A DNA stretch of 7,759 nt from Methanobacterium sp. (GTDB lineage Archaea > Methanobacteriota > Methanobacteria > Methanobacteriales > Methanobacteriaceae): assembly GCA_003161815.1 (NCBI GenBank), contig PMNN01000211.1, forward strand, positions 1 through 7,759, written 5' to 3'. The notes beneath the pieces were generated by a model. The model had not been told where the DNA came from. It did no database searches and saw nothing but the letters and a program-made list of their open reading frames with translations. Positions 1 to 6,100 of the stretch are shown piece by piece. The first letter of the stretch is position 1. Each line of letters starts with the position of its first letter. The position numbers were made by a program, and so were the translations under genes.

Positions 1-171
1 CATTTCTCCTGCAAGAAACTCTGGAAGATCTACAAGCTCTGCTCCGGCTGGTATTATACTAGAAACCTTTATAAGATTAACATCTCCGATTCCAGCATCC
101 AACAGGGCGTTGTCGAATGCGTTGAGTTTTGTTGGACCTTCTGCCTTTCCGGTAGTTATTGATATTTTCAT
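1..171 (-). CDS. pdaD: Pyruvoyl-dependent arginine decarboxylase, N-terminal part (runs off the left edge)
   Basis: Reading leftward from the ATG at 171 gives 57 uninterrupted codons that leave the window. The protein begins [19 protein letters not shown] and continues through [11 protein letters not shown], which I recognise as the archaeal PdaD family. These enzymes decarboxylate arginine to agmatine, the first step of archaeal polyamine synthesis. The proenzyme cuts itself between two serines, and the second becomes the pyruvoyl cofactor; here the pair is Ser37-Ser38 in the VSSIIP motif. Family members are roughly 150-165 residues, so about a third is visible. The start is the family-typical one. 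The Shine-Dalgarno site is weak (GTGGA on the minus strand, a few bases upstream). The gene is divergent from aIF5A, and agmatinase, which uses its product, lies just beyond. The downstream catalytic part cannot be checked here. Confidence 0.93.
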   Translation of the reverse strand, partial: MKISITTGKAEGPTKLNAFDNALLDAGIGDVNLIKVSSIIPAGAELVDLPEFLAGEM

Positions 172-206
172 TGGAATCCACTTAAAATATTTAAATATTG
201 AAAAAA

Positions 207-215
207 ATATAAAGC
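207..215 (-). promoter_or_regulatory. Probable TATA box of pdaD
   Basis: On the minus strand this reads CTTTATATT, a good match to the archaeal TATA element. Placing transcription about 25 nt downstream gives a start near 183 and a leader of roughly a dozen bases before the ATG at 171. The assignment rests on motif and spacing only. Confidence 0.45.
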
Positions 216-235
216 TAATCCTGTATGCATATATG

Positions 236-257
236 ATCAAAGGACTATATCAAAGGA
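236..257. repeat. Two exact copies of a 9-bp direct repeat upstream of the pdaD promoter
   Basis: ATCAAAGGA occurs at 236-244 and again at 249-257, offset by 13 bp. It sits about 21 bp upstream of the pdaD TATA-like box, a position suited to an activator or a spaced repressor site. A third exact copy at 7394-7402 lies inside the DUF447 coding region and is probably chance. No regulator can be named. Confidence 0.5.
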
Positions 258-390
258 TTATTTAGAAATTTATCTATAAATCTTTAGCCTAACTAAACTT
301 AAATAGAATTATTTTCATAAAGTTAGATGTAATGTTTCTTAATCATATTTTTTAAATTTAACGAGAATATAGTTGAATAATAACTAATTT

Positions 391-449
391 GAATTAAAAT
401 TAACTGTTATTTCAATTAATTCTTCTTAATCAATTCATTTAAGAATTAA
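391..449. repeat. Mutually exclusive inverted repeats ahead of aIF5A
   Basis: TTAATTCTT at 416-424 is exactly complementary in reverse to AAGAATTAA at 441-449, a 9-bp arm pair with a 16-nt loop. The first seven bases of the same left arm (416-422) also pair exactly with GAATTAA at 391-397, with an 18-nt loop. The two hairpins cannot form together. The second ends 14 nt before the aIF5A Shine-Dalgarno site. The stems are almost all A-U and would be weak in RNA, so a DNA operator or chance in AT-rich sequence are real alternatives. Confidence 0.35.
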
Positions 450-463
450 AAATAATATATATC

Positions 464-468
464 GGAGG
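464..468 (+). promoter_or_regulatory. Strong Shine-Dalgarno site of aIF5A
   Basis: GGAGG, within CGGAGGGAT, lies 9 nt before the ATG at 478. It is the strongest ribosome binding site in the window, fitting an abundant translation factor, and it fixes the start codon. Confidence 0.85.
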
Positions 469-477
469 GATATTCAA

Positions 478-867
478 ATGGCTAAAAAGGTAGTAGAAGT
501 TAAAACTTTAAAAGTTGGTAAATATGTTATATTAGATGGTGAAGCCTCAAAAATCGTGAATATACAAACATCATCCCCTGGAAAACATGGTGCTGCAAAG
601 GCTCGGGTGGATGCTATTGGAATATTTGACAATCAAAAAAGAGGTATTGTAAAACCAGTTGATTCCAAGATAGATGTGCCCATAATTGATAAACGAACTG
701 CTCAGGTATTGGCCTTAATGGGTAGTGACGTGCAACTCATGGATTTAGAGACTTATGAGACATTTGAAGTTCCTATACCTGAAGAATTACGTAACGATTT
801 GATTGAAGGTGCTGAAGTAGGTTACATTATTGCTTTAGGAAATAAAAAATTAATGAGGATTAAATAA
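478..867 (+). CDS. eif5A: Translation factor aIF5A (hypusine-containing)
   Basis: This 129-residue protein is the archaeal homologue of eukaryotic eIF5A and bacterial EF-P. It binds stalled ribosomes and promotes peptide bond formation. The hypusination loop [13 protein letters not shown] is at residues 31-43, and the modified lysine should be Lys36 in the GKHG core. Residues 1-70 form the SH3-like N-terminal domain and about 71-129 the OB-fold domain. The length is complete for an archaeal member, and a strong GGAGG precedes the start. The lysine is modified by deoxyhypusine synthase using a polyamine-derived aminobutyl group, so the flanking arginine decarboxylase and agmatinase genes supply the precursor route. 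The synthase gene itself is not in the window. A T7 tract follows the gene, so it may be transcribed alone. Confidence 0.97.
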   Translation: MAKKVVEVKTLKVGKYVILDGEASKIVNIQTSSPGKHGAAKARVDAIGIFDNQKRGIVKPVDSKIDVPIIDKRTAQVLALMGSDVQLMDLETYETFEVPIPEELRNDLIEGAEVGYIIALGNKKLMRIK

Positions 868-915
868 TAAATTTAATCATATAAAAACGGATATTTATAA
901 TAATATCAAGAATAA

Positions 916-922
916 TTTTTTT
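916..922 (+). terminator. U-tract terminator after aIF5A
   Basis: A run of seven T, continued as CTCT, lies about 50 nt beyond the aIF5A stop and before the agmatinase promoter-like box. U-rich tracts without a strong hairpin are the usual archaeal intrinsic terminators, and I see no convincing stem upstream. Confidence 0.45.
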
Positions 923-935
923 CTCTGAAAATTTG

Positions 936-950
936 GTTTTATATTTATAT
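936..950 (+). promoter_or_regulatory. Probable TATA box of agmatinase
   Basis: Overlapping TATA-like sequence (TTTTATATT then TTTATAT) lies about 30-40 nt before the ATG at 979. A transcript starting near 965 would keep the GAGG Shine-Dalgarno site (969-972) in a short leader. Together with the upstream T7 tract, this suggests agmatinase is transcribed separately from aIF5A. Confidence 0.45.
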
Positions 951-978
951 TGATAATGAATACTTTTCGAGGAAGAAA

Positions 979-1872
979 ATGCTTTTTTATACAGAAACTC
1001 CACTTAAATTTGCTTTCTCTCATGATTTATTAGAATTTAAGATTGATTCTTCAAAATCTGAAACCATTAAACCCAAATTTGGGATTTTAGGAGTGCCTTT
1101 TGATGGTACTAGTACCTATAAACCAGGTGCTAGATTCGGACCGAACATGGTTAGAGAAGCCTCCTATAACTTGGAAAGGTACAATCTGCTCTTGAAGAAA
1201 AACTTGGATGCAACATTTTATGATCTGGGAAATCTAGAAGTAGTTCATGGAAATTTCAATAAAACCTCTAAACATCTAGAATCAACAATAGAAGAAATAA
1301 AAAATGATGTAATCCCCATTACGATAGGTGGAGAACATACCATAACTTATAGTTTAATAAAAGGTTTAAATAAAGTCAGGGATATCCATGATGCAACAAT
1401 CATCCACTTCGATGCTCATATGGATCTCAGAGACGAATATATGGGTGAGAAATATTCCCATGCCACAGTAATGCGGCGAGTATGGGATTTAAATCCCAAA
1501 AATATAGTGCAAATAGGGGTTAGATCGTGCTTAGAAGATGAAGCAATCTTCGCCAGAGATGATGGAATAAAATATTACACTTCTAACGAAGTAAAAAGTA
1601 ATATAATCGAAATTGAAAAAGTAATATCAAATTTAAAGAGTCCTATATATGTTACCGTCGATATAGATGTTCTAGACCCCGCATATGCACCATCAGTTGC
1701 GACGCCTGCTCCCTATGGTTTAGATCCACGTGAGTTACAAAGGCTAATTTACAGCCTGCAAGGTAAAGAGATTATTGGATTGGACATAGTGGAAGTATCC
1801 TCCAGCTCCATAGGAGATATAACTTCCATAAACGGTGCTCAAGTCATCTATGATTTTCTTTCTATGCAGTGA
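979..1872 (+). CDS. speB: Agmatinase (agmatine ureohydrolase, arginase family)
   Basis: The 297-residue protein has the complete ureohydrolase signature. It should hydrolyse agmatine to putrescine and urea with a two-manganese centre in the cytoplasm. Metal ligands are His120 in GGEHT, Asp145, His147 and Asp149 in HFDAHMD, and Asp228 and Asp230 in VDIDVLDP. The N-terminal [18 protein letters not shown] (residues 38-55) is also typical. The start has GAGG at 969-972, 6 nt upstream. One local oddity is that the loop after the last metal ligands reads [11 protein letters not shown] (237-247), where many agmatinases have APGTGTP-type sequence. The substrate call therefore leans on context: pdaD, which makes agmatine, is next door beyond aIF5A. 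Arginase, guanidinobutyrase or another ureohydrolase activity is possible but less likely. Confidence 0.92.
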   Translation: MLFYTETPLKFAFSHDLLEFKIDSSKSETIKPKFGILGVPFDGTSTYKPGARFGPNMVREASYNLERYNLLLKKNLDATFYDLGNLEVVHGNFNKTSKHLESTIEEIKNDVIPITIGGEHTITYSLIKGLNKVRDIHDATIIHFDAHMDLRDEYMGEKYSHATVMRRVWDLNPKNIVQIGVRSCLEDEAIFARDDGIKYYTSNEVKSNIIEIEKVISNLKSPIYVTVDIDVLDPAYAPSVATPAPYGLDPRELQRLIYSLQGKEIIGLDIVEVSSSSIGDITSINGAQVIYDFLSMQ

Positions 1873-1960
1873 AAATTTCTTTAAACTAGAAAAACTTGAG
1901 ATTATAAGATTTATTTATGCATTTTGACAAATTATACTAATCAAAAAAAGTTGATCTATT

Positions 1961-1970
1961 CTTATATTTA
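1961..1970 (+). promoter_or_regulatory. Possible TATA box of the ornithine cyclodeaminase gene
   Basis: CTTATATTTA lies about 31-40 nt before the TTG at 2001. A transcript from here would start close to 1990, giving a leader barely long enough for the GGTGGTGA ribosome binding site. An upstream alternative is AAATTATACT near 1930. No clear U-tract terminator follows agmatinase in the 118-bp spacer, so read-through from agmatinase is also possible. Confidence 0.3.
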
Positions 1971-1990
1971 AAAAAAAATGAATTTTTAAC

Positions 1991-1998
1991 GGTGGTGA
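1991..1998 (+). promoter_or_regulatory. Ribosome binding site that selects a TTG start
   Basis: GGTGGTGA matches the archaeal consensus GGAGGTGA at seven of eight positions. It overlaps the two in-frame GTG codons (1992 and 1995) and is properly spaced for TTG at 2001. The GTG codons have no Shine-Dalgarno site of their own. Confidence 0.65.
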
Positions 1999-2000
1999 AA

Positions 2001-3224
2001 TTGTACACAAGAGAAGTAGAACTTTCTGGTCATATCATAGACTCATTAATCCTTCCCAAGACTTTAGATCTTATAATGGATAGGGGTGGTGACTTTAAAA
2101 TACTTGAATTCCAGGTGGGTAAGCTCAAAAAGGATATCAGTCATGCCAGGATTCAGGTTAAAGGAGAAACTGAAGCACAGTTAGGAGAGATATTAGACGA
2201 ACTTTCAGAAATCGGATGTGTGGTTGTTGAAATCAAGGAAGCAGAGCTACAAAACTCTCCAAAAGATAAAACCCTTCCTTCCGACTTTTATTCCACCACA
2301 AATCATCCCACCAATATCCGTTATAAAAATCAGTGGATACCCGTAGTAGACATAGAAATGGATTGCATGATTGTGGTTGACCCAGAAAATAGGCAGGCTT
2401 TCTGCAAACCTATGGCCCACATAAAAAAAGGTGACCTAGTAGTGGTGGGAAGAGAAGGTATAAAGGTAACACCTCCGGAGAGACCTCGAGGTAAATTGGG
2501 TGTTTTTGAATTCATGTCCAGTGAAGCATCTTCTGAAAAACCTTTTAAATCCATGATAGAAAAGATAGCCTCTGAAATACGTGAGGTAAAAAAGGAAGGC
2601 GGGAAAATTGCAGTGGTTGGTGGACCAGCGATAGTGCACACTGGATCTGCTCCAATTCTAGCTCAAATGATTAAAGAAGGAATTATTGATGTCCTTTTTG
2701 CTGGAAATGCTCTAGCCACTCATGATATTGAGAATGCCATCTACGGTACTTCCCTTGGTGTTTGTGTTAATACGGGTGAAATAGTAACTAGAGGACATAG
2801 ACATCACATTTACGCTATAAATAAGATAAATCAAGCTGGTTCTATCAAAAAAGCTGTAGATAAGGGTATTTTAAAGAAAGGAATTATGTATGAGTGCGTG
2901 AAAAATAATGTTCCTTTTGTACTTTCCGGCTCCATAAGAGATGATGGACCATTACCCGACGTTATAACCGATGTTATAGAAGCACAGGATGAAATGAGAA
3001 AATATGTGCAAGATGTGGATATGGTGATCATGATTGCCACCATGCTTCACTCTATAGCTATGGGGAATATTCTCCCCTCCCAGGTTAAAAGCATCTGCGT
3101 GGATATCAATCCAGCCACCGTTACTAAGCTCAGTGATAGGGGCAGCGCTCAAATAGTAGGTATTGTAACTGATGTGGGGGCTTTTATGCCCATGTTGTAT
3201 CAGGAAATAACTAATCACATATGA
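2001..3224 (+). CDS. Ornithine cyclodeaminase, archaeal LOR/SDH-type (TIGR00300 family)
   Basis: From TTG 2001 the protein has 407 residues and begins [20 protein letters not shown], as family members do. The longest frame starts three codons earlier at GTG 1992, but those codons form the ribosome binding site. Residues 1-85 are the small N-terminal domain. The rest carries a nucleotide-binding-like segment [16 protein letters not shown] (about 203-218), [27 protein letters not shown] and [13 protein letters not shown]. The family is related to the C-terminal LOR/SDH domain of cyanobacterial arginine-guanidine-removing enzymes. To my knowledge, stand-alone archaeal members convert ornithine to proline and ammonia with NAD; they are unrelated to bacterial mu-crystallin-type ornithine cyclodeaminase. 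The neighbouring arginine and agmatine genes support an ornithine substrate. Older annotations say only 'LOR/SDH bifunctional enzyme conserved domain'. Confidence 0.82.
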   Translation: MYTREVELSGHIIDSLILPKTLDLIMDRGGDFKILEFQVGKLKKDISHARIQVKGETEAQLGEILDELSEIGCVVVEIKEAELQNSPKDKTLPSDFYSTTNHPTNIRYKNQWIPVVDIEMDCMIVVDPENRQAFCKPMAHIKKGDLVVVGREGIKVTPPERPRGKLGVFEFMSSEASSEKPFKSMIEKIASEIREVKKEGGKIAVVGGPAIVHTGSAPILAQMIKEGIIDVLFAGNALATHDIENAIYGTSLGVCVNTGEIVTRGHRHHIYAINKINQAGSIKKAVDKGILKKGIMYECVKNNVPFVLSGSIRDDGPLPDVITDVIEAQDEMRKYVQDVDMVIMIATMLHSIAMGNILPSQVKSICVDINPATVTKLSDRGSAQIVGIVTDVGAFMPMLYQEITNHI

Positions 3225-3233
3225 ATTAAACAC

Positions 3234-3240
3234 TTTAAAA
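3234..3240 (+). promoter_or_regulatory. TATA-like box at leaderless spacing before the flavoprotein gene
   Basis: TTTAAAA lies with its centre about 25 nt before the ATG at 3262, and there is no Shine-Dalgarno site in the 37-bp gap after the cyclodeaminase stop. This fits a leaderless or very short-leader transcript. The gap is AT-rich, so the box may be chance. Confidence 0.3.
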
Positions 3241-3261
3241 AAATTAATCTAAAGCATTTTC

Positions 3262-4338
3262 ATGCCAATTGAAAATATTAAAATCGCAGGCGCCGGTCCA
3301 GCGGGACTGTCAGCTGCTATAAACCTCGCCAAAGCAGGATATCAAGTTGAAGTATTTGAAAAAAACCACGATACTGGTGTCCGTTTCCATGGAGATCTGC
3401 AGGGATTGGAAAATTGGTCTCGGGAAAAAGATGCAATAGATGAATTACATGATATGAATATTAAAAGTACTAATTTTAATTATAAGGGATTTAATCATCT
3501 TATAATATCAAACGGAACAAAAAACTGGGATTTCATATGTGACAGACCTGCTTTCTATCTAGTTAGGAGAGGAAATATTGAAGGCAGTCTTGACATAGGA
3601 TTAAAAGAGCAAGCATTAGATTCAGGAGTTAATTTACATTTTAAAAAGAACCCCCCTGAAGATTTAACAAATATTATTGCAACCGGACCCGTAAAAAGTG
3701 AAGTATACATCATAGCTAAAGGAAAAACCTTTGAAACCGATGCAGATGATATTGCATTGGGTATCGTCAACAATAATGCTGCATTTAACGGTTATTCCTA
3801 TCTTTTAATAGCTGATGGTTATGGATGCATGTGTACTGTTTTATTTGACAGATTTAAAGATGCATCAAAGTGTTTTGAGAAAACAGAGAATATTTTATCA
3901 AGCCTAGTTGATTTTAACATTCGAAATCCTAAAAAAATGGCTGGATTAGGTAGTTTTTCCAATAAAAATATTTTTAGGAAGGATGAAAAGCTTTACATCG
4001 GCGAAGCTGCTGGTATACAGGATTTATTCTGGGGTTTTGGTATGACAAATGCAATAACCTCCGGATTTCTGGCAGCAGAGAGTATAATAAATGGTACCGA
4101 CTACGTTGAAACTGCTGAAAACTATTTCAAAAAAAAATTAAAAGCCAGTATGGTTAACAGATATATATGGGAGAAAGTAGGTTCAAAGGATTACTCATTC
4201 ATCGTAAACAGGATTCATAATTCCAAAGATTCCCTGAAATATCTGAAATCATTTTATAATTTCAATATCCTTCAAAGAATTATTTATCCATTTTCTTTAA
4301 TGTACATGAAAAAAAGATACCCAAATTTAAGACTCTAA
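3262..4338 (+). CDS. FAD-dependent oxidoreductase, geranylgeranyl reductase-like
   Basis: This 358-residue protein starts with an FAD-binding Rossmann motif GAGPAG (residues 10-15) in IKIAGAGPAGLSAAINLAKA, followed by VFEKN, whose Glu33 should bind the adenosine ribose. YLVRRGNIEGSLDIGLKEQA (99-118) occupies the place of the family's 'R..FD..L...A' segment. YIGEAAGIQDLFWGFGM (245-261) corresponds to the second flavin motif, usually GDAAG with P.-GEG, here with Glu248 in place of Asp. The nearest family is COG0644 (geranylgeranyl reductase and related flavoproteins). Members saturate isoprenoid chains of archaeal lipids or act on other substrates, so the exact reaction cannot be read from sequence. 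It looks slightly short for a lipid reductase. A hydrophobic, basic C-terminus (336-358) might associate with the membrane. A CMC motif at 189-191 is notable. Confidence 0.75.
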   Translation: MPIENIKIAGAGPAGLSAAINLAKAGYQVEVFEKNHDTGVRFHGDLQGLENWSREKDAIDELHDMNIKSTNFNYKGFNHLIISNGTKNWDFICDRPAFYLVRRGNIEGSLDIGLKEQALDSGVNLHFKKNPPEDLTNIIATGPVKSEVYIIAKGKTFETDADDIALGIVNNNAAFNGYSYLLIADGYGCMCTVLFDRFKDASKCFEKTENILSSLVDFNIRNPKKMAGLGSFSNKNIFRKDEKLYIGEAAGIQDLFWGFGMTNAITSGFLAAESIINGTDYVETAENYFKKKLKASMVNRYIWEKVGSKDYSFIVNRIHNSKDSLKYLKSFYNFNILQRIIYPFSLMYMKKRYPNLRL

Positions 4339-4352
4339 AATTATCGTATTAA

Positions 4353-4366
4353 AGATTTAAAAATTT
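4353..4366 (+). promoter_or_regulatory. Probable TATA box of adenine deaminase
   Basis: AGATTTAAAAATTT contains a TATA-like core, TTTAAAAA, about 50 nt before the TTG at 4411. A start near 4385 would leave a leader containing AGAGG at 4396-4400. The ten bases AGATTTAAAA recur at 6053-6062 upstream of the UPF0282 gene. Confidence 0.35.
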
Positions 4367-4395
4367 ACTCGAATGAATAAAAAGTCACAATAAAC

Positions 4396-4400
4396 AGAGG
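4396..4400 (+). promoter_or_regulatory. Shine-Dalgarno site supporting the TTG start of adenine deaminase
   Basis: AGAGG lies 10 nt before TTG 4411. An in-frame TAG at 4408-4410 closes the frame directly upstream, and the first in-frame ATG is only at residue 55, inside the metal site region. TTG 4411 is therefore essentially forced. Confidence 0.7.
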
Positions 4401-4410
4401 ATTGAAATAG

Positions 4411-6018
4411 TTGATTAAAGGAAATCTATTAAACGTTTTTACTGAAGAAATCTACGCTGCAGAAATTCTCTTTGAGAGTGGAGTCATAAAGTGTGTTAAA
4501 CCTGTTAAAGAAGATTTTAAAGATTATATTTTACCCGGCTTTATAGATTCTCACATTCACATTGAAAGTTCAATGCTTACTCCTTCAAGATTTGCAGAAG
4601 CTGTGGTTCCTCACGGCACAACCGCTGTAATCTCAGATCCACATGAAATAGCCAATGTTATGGGTTTTGATGGAATTAAATACATGATGAAGGATGCTGA
4701 TTCTGTTCCTCTAAATTTTTTCTTCACTGCACCCTCCTGTGTACCATCCACTATTTTTGAAACTTCCGGAGCAGTGATAGGGTTAGAAGAATTAGATGAA
4801 CTACTGAAACAAGATAATATTGTTGCTCTGGGGGAGATGATGAATTTTCCCGGAGTTTTAGGAGAAGATCCCGAAGTCATAGAAAAGATCAGGATTGCTC
4901 ATGAATATAAAAAACCTGTTGATGGTCACGCTCCATTGCTATCCGGTTCTGACCTATGTAAATATGTAAAAGCCGGTATATCCACCGATCATGAATGCAC
5001 TCTTCCAGAAGAAGTAATAGAGAAAAGGCGTTTGGGTATGAAAATAATGCTTCGTAAAGGTTCCTCTGCTAATAATCTGGTGGATCTGATTTCTGCCGGA
5101 GGAGATTTCATAGTATCTGATGATAAGGATCCGGAGGATCTTTTAGTGGGTCATGTTGACGTGATGCTTAGGAAATCTGTTGAATTGGGCTTGGATCCAA
5201 TTGATGCCGTGAAAATGGTAACCCTTAATCCCAGTATCCATTATAATTTGAATAGAGGATGTATCTCCCCCGGGAAACCTGCTGATGTTGTGGTGGTTGA
5301 TGATCTAGAAAATTTCAACGTCAAGAAGGTTTTTATTGAAGGAAATCTTGTTGCTAGTGATAATGTAGTCCATTTTTCAGTTAAACCTCTCGAAATTATA
5401 AATACGTTTAAATTAGGTGCTAAGATGCCTGAAGATTTTGAGATTTTAAGTTCTAAAGATGAAGAAATTGTGAGAGTAATTGAAGTTATGGAAGGTCAAT
5501 TACTTACCCATGAATTTGAAGCAGTTTTAAAGATTGTTGATGGTAAAATAAAGCCTGATATAGGAAATGATGTTTTAAAAATTGCTGTTGTAGAAAGATA
5601 TGGTCATGGACGGATGTCAAACGCGTTTGTGCATGGCTTCGGTCTTGAGGAAGGTGCAATTGCATCAAGTATTGCTCATGATTCTCACAATATTATAGTG
5701 GTGGGGACTAATAGTAAAGATATGGCAGATGTTGTGAATAAAATTATTGAAAATAATGGAGGGCTTGTTGCAATTTCAAGTGGACATTATGAATCGCTGA
5801 AGCTTCCAGTTGCAGGTTTGATGAGTTCCAGAAAAGTAGATGAAGTATCATATGAAAGTTGCATCTTGCACGGAATGGTTAGAAATATGGGATGTAAACT
5901 GAATGCACCATTCATGAAATTGTCTTTCATGGCGCTTCTAGTGATTCCAAAATTGAAGATAAGTGATAAAGGCTTATTTGATGTAGATAATCACAATTTC
6001 GTTAATGTAATAAAATAA
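4411..6018 (+). CDS. ade: Adenine deaminase
   Basis: This 535-residue amidohydrolase deaminates adenine to hypoxanthine and ammonia in purine salvage. The N-terminal metal site is clear: His48 and His50 in [14 protein letters not shown], then [17 protein letters not shown] (67-83), Glu142 in GEMMNFPGV, His173 in DGHAP, His194 in STDHE and the SDD at 236-238. [21 protein letters not shown] (273-295) is the usual end of the barrel. The C-terminal domain has GHGR (398-401) and [15 protein letters not shown] (418-432), which distinguishes adenine deaminase from other amidohydrolases. Length is normal for the family. The start is TTG, forced by an upstream stop. It follows the flavoprotein by 72 bp with its own promoter-like box. 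The tail NVIK and its stop codon are duplicated just downstream. Confidence 0.95.
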   Translation: MIKGNLLNVFTEEIYAAEILFESGVIKCVKPVKEDFKDYILPGFIDSHIHIESSMLTPSRFAEAVVPHGTTAVISDPHEIANVMGFDGIKYMMKDADSVPLNFFFTAPSCVPSTIFETSGAVIGLEELDELLKQDNIVALGEMMNFPGVLGEDPEVIEKIRIAHEYKKPVDGHAPLLSGSDLCKYVKAGISTDHECTLPEEVIEKRRLGMKIMLRKGSSANNLVDLISAGGDFIVSDDKDPEDLLVGHVDVMLRKSVELGLDPIDAVKMVTLNPSIHYNLNRGCISPGKPADVVVVDDLENFNVKKVFIEGNLVASDNVVHFSVKPLEIINTFKLGAKMPEDFEILSSKDEEIVRVIEVMEGQLLTHEFEAVLKIVDGKIKPDIGNDVLKIAVVERYGHGRMSNAFVHGFGLEEGAIASSIAHDSHNIIVVGTNSKDMADVVNKIIENNGGLVAISSGHYESLKLPVAGLMSSRKVDEVSYESCILHGMVRNMGCKLNAPFMKLSFMALLVIPKLKISDKGLFDVDNHNFVNVIK

Positions 6019-6053
6019 TATAATTAATTCCAAAATGTAATAAAAATAATATA
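6004..6053 (+). repeat. Imperfect direct duplication across the adenine deaminase stop codon
   Basis: The 19 bases at 6004-6022, which include the last codons and TAA of adenine deaminase, recur at 6034-6053 with a single extra A in the A-run. The offset is 30 bp, so the second copy would stay in frame with the gene and encode NVIKII then TAG. This looks like a short slippage or tandem duplication at the gene end. Confidence 0.6.
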
Positions 6054-6062
6054 GATTTAAAA
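6053..6062 (+). promoter_or_regulatory. Probable TATA box of the UPF0282 gene
   Basis: AGATTTAAAA, identical to the element ahead of adenine deaminase, lies about 40-48 nt before the ATG at 6101. A transcript starting near 6084 would carry AGGTG (6085-6089) as its ribosome binding site at the extreme 5' end. Confidence 0.35.
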
Positions 6063-6100
6063 GATAATAATATTTTAGAGAATTAGGTGTTAATGAATTC

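Larger units (their letters stand above)
172..477. other. 306-bp AT-rich divergent intergenic region between pdaD and aIF5A
   Basis: No open reading frame or RNA gene is supported here. The region must carry two divergent promoters. On the pdaD side there is a TATA-like box at 207-215 with a 9-bp direct repeat behind it (236-257). On the aIF5A side there are short inverted repeats (391-449) and a strong ribosome binding site (464-468). Several TATA-like stretches could serve aIF5A, for example around 350-358. I cannot choose among them, because the whole segment is very AT-rich. Confidence 0.8.

Noticed and set aside
454..462. AATATATAT as the aIF5A TATA box
   Set aside because: It ends only 15 bases before the ATG, so transcription from it would begin at or inside the coding region and lose the strong Shine-Dalgarno site.
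1940..1955. ATCAA...TTGAT inverted repeat upstream of the cyclodeaminase gene
   Set aside because: Five-base arms in AT-rich spacer are expected by chance and there is no second copy or supporting context.
1978..1989. ATG at 1978 as a start for the cyclodeaminase gene
   Set aside because: It is out of frame and meets a stop codon after three codons.
2330..2641. Minus-strand open frames of 103 and 67 residues inside the cyclodeaminase gene
   Set aside because: They are antisense shadows of a well-supported coding region, have no family resemblance and no convincing ribosome binding site.
2831..3233. Minus-strand open frames of 70 and 93 residues over the cyclodeaminase 3' end
   Set aside because: They lie opposite conserved coding sequence and have odd His/Ser/Ile-rich composition typical of antisense frames.
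3555..3773. Minus-strand frame of 72 residues inside the flavoprotein gene
   Set aside because: Antisense shadow with no independent signal.
4611..4880. Minus-strand frame of 89 residues inside adenine deaminase
   Set aside because: It is antisense to strongly conserved metal-site codons, and its Ser/Pro-rich composition is artefactual.
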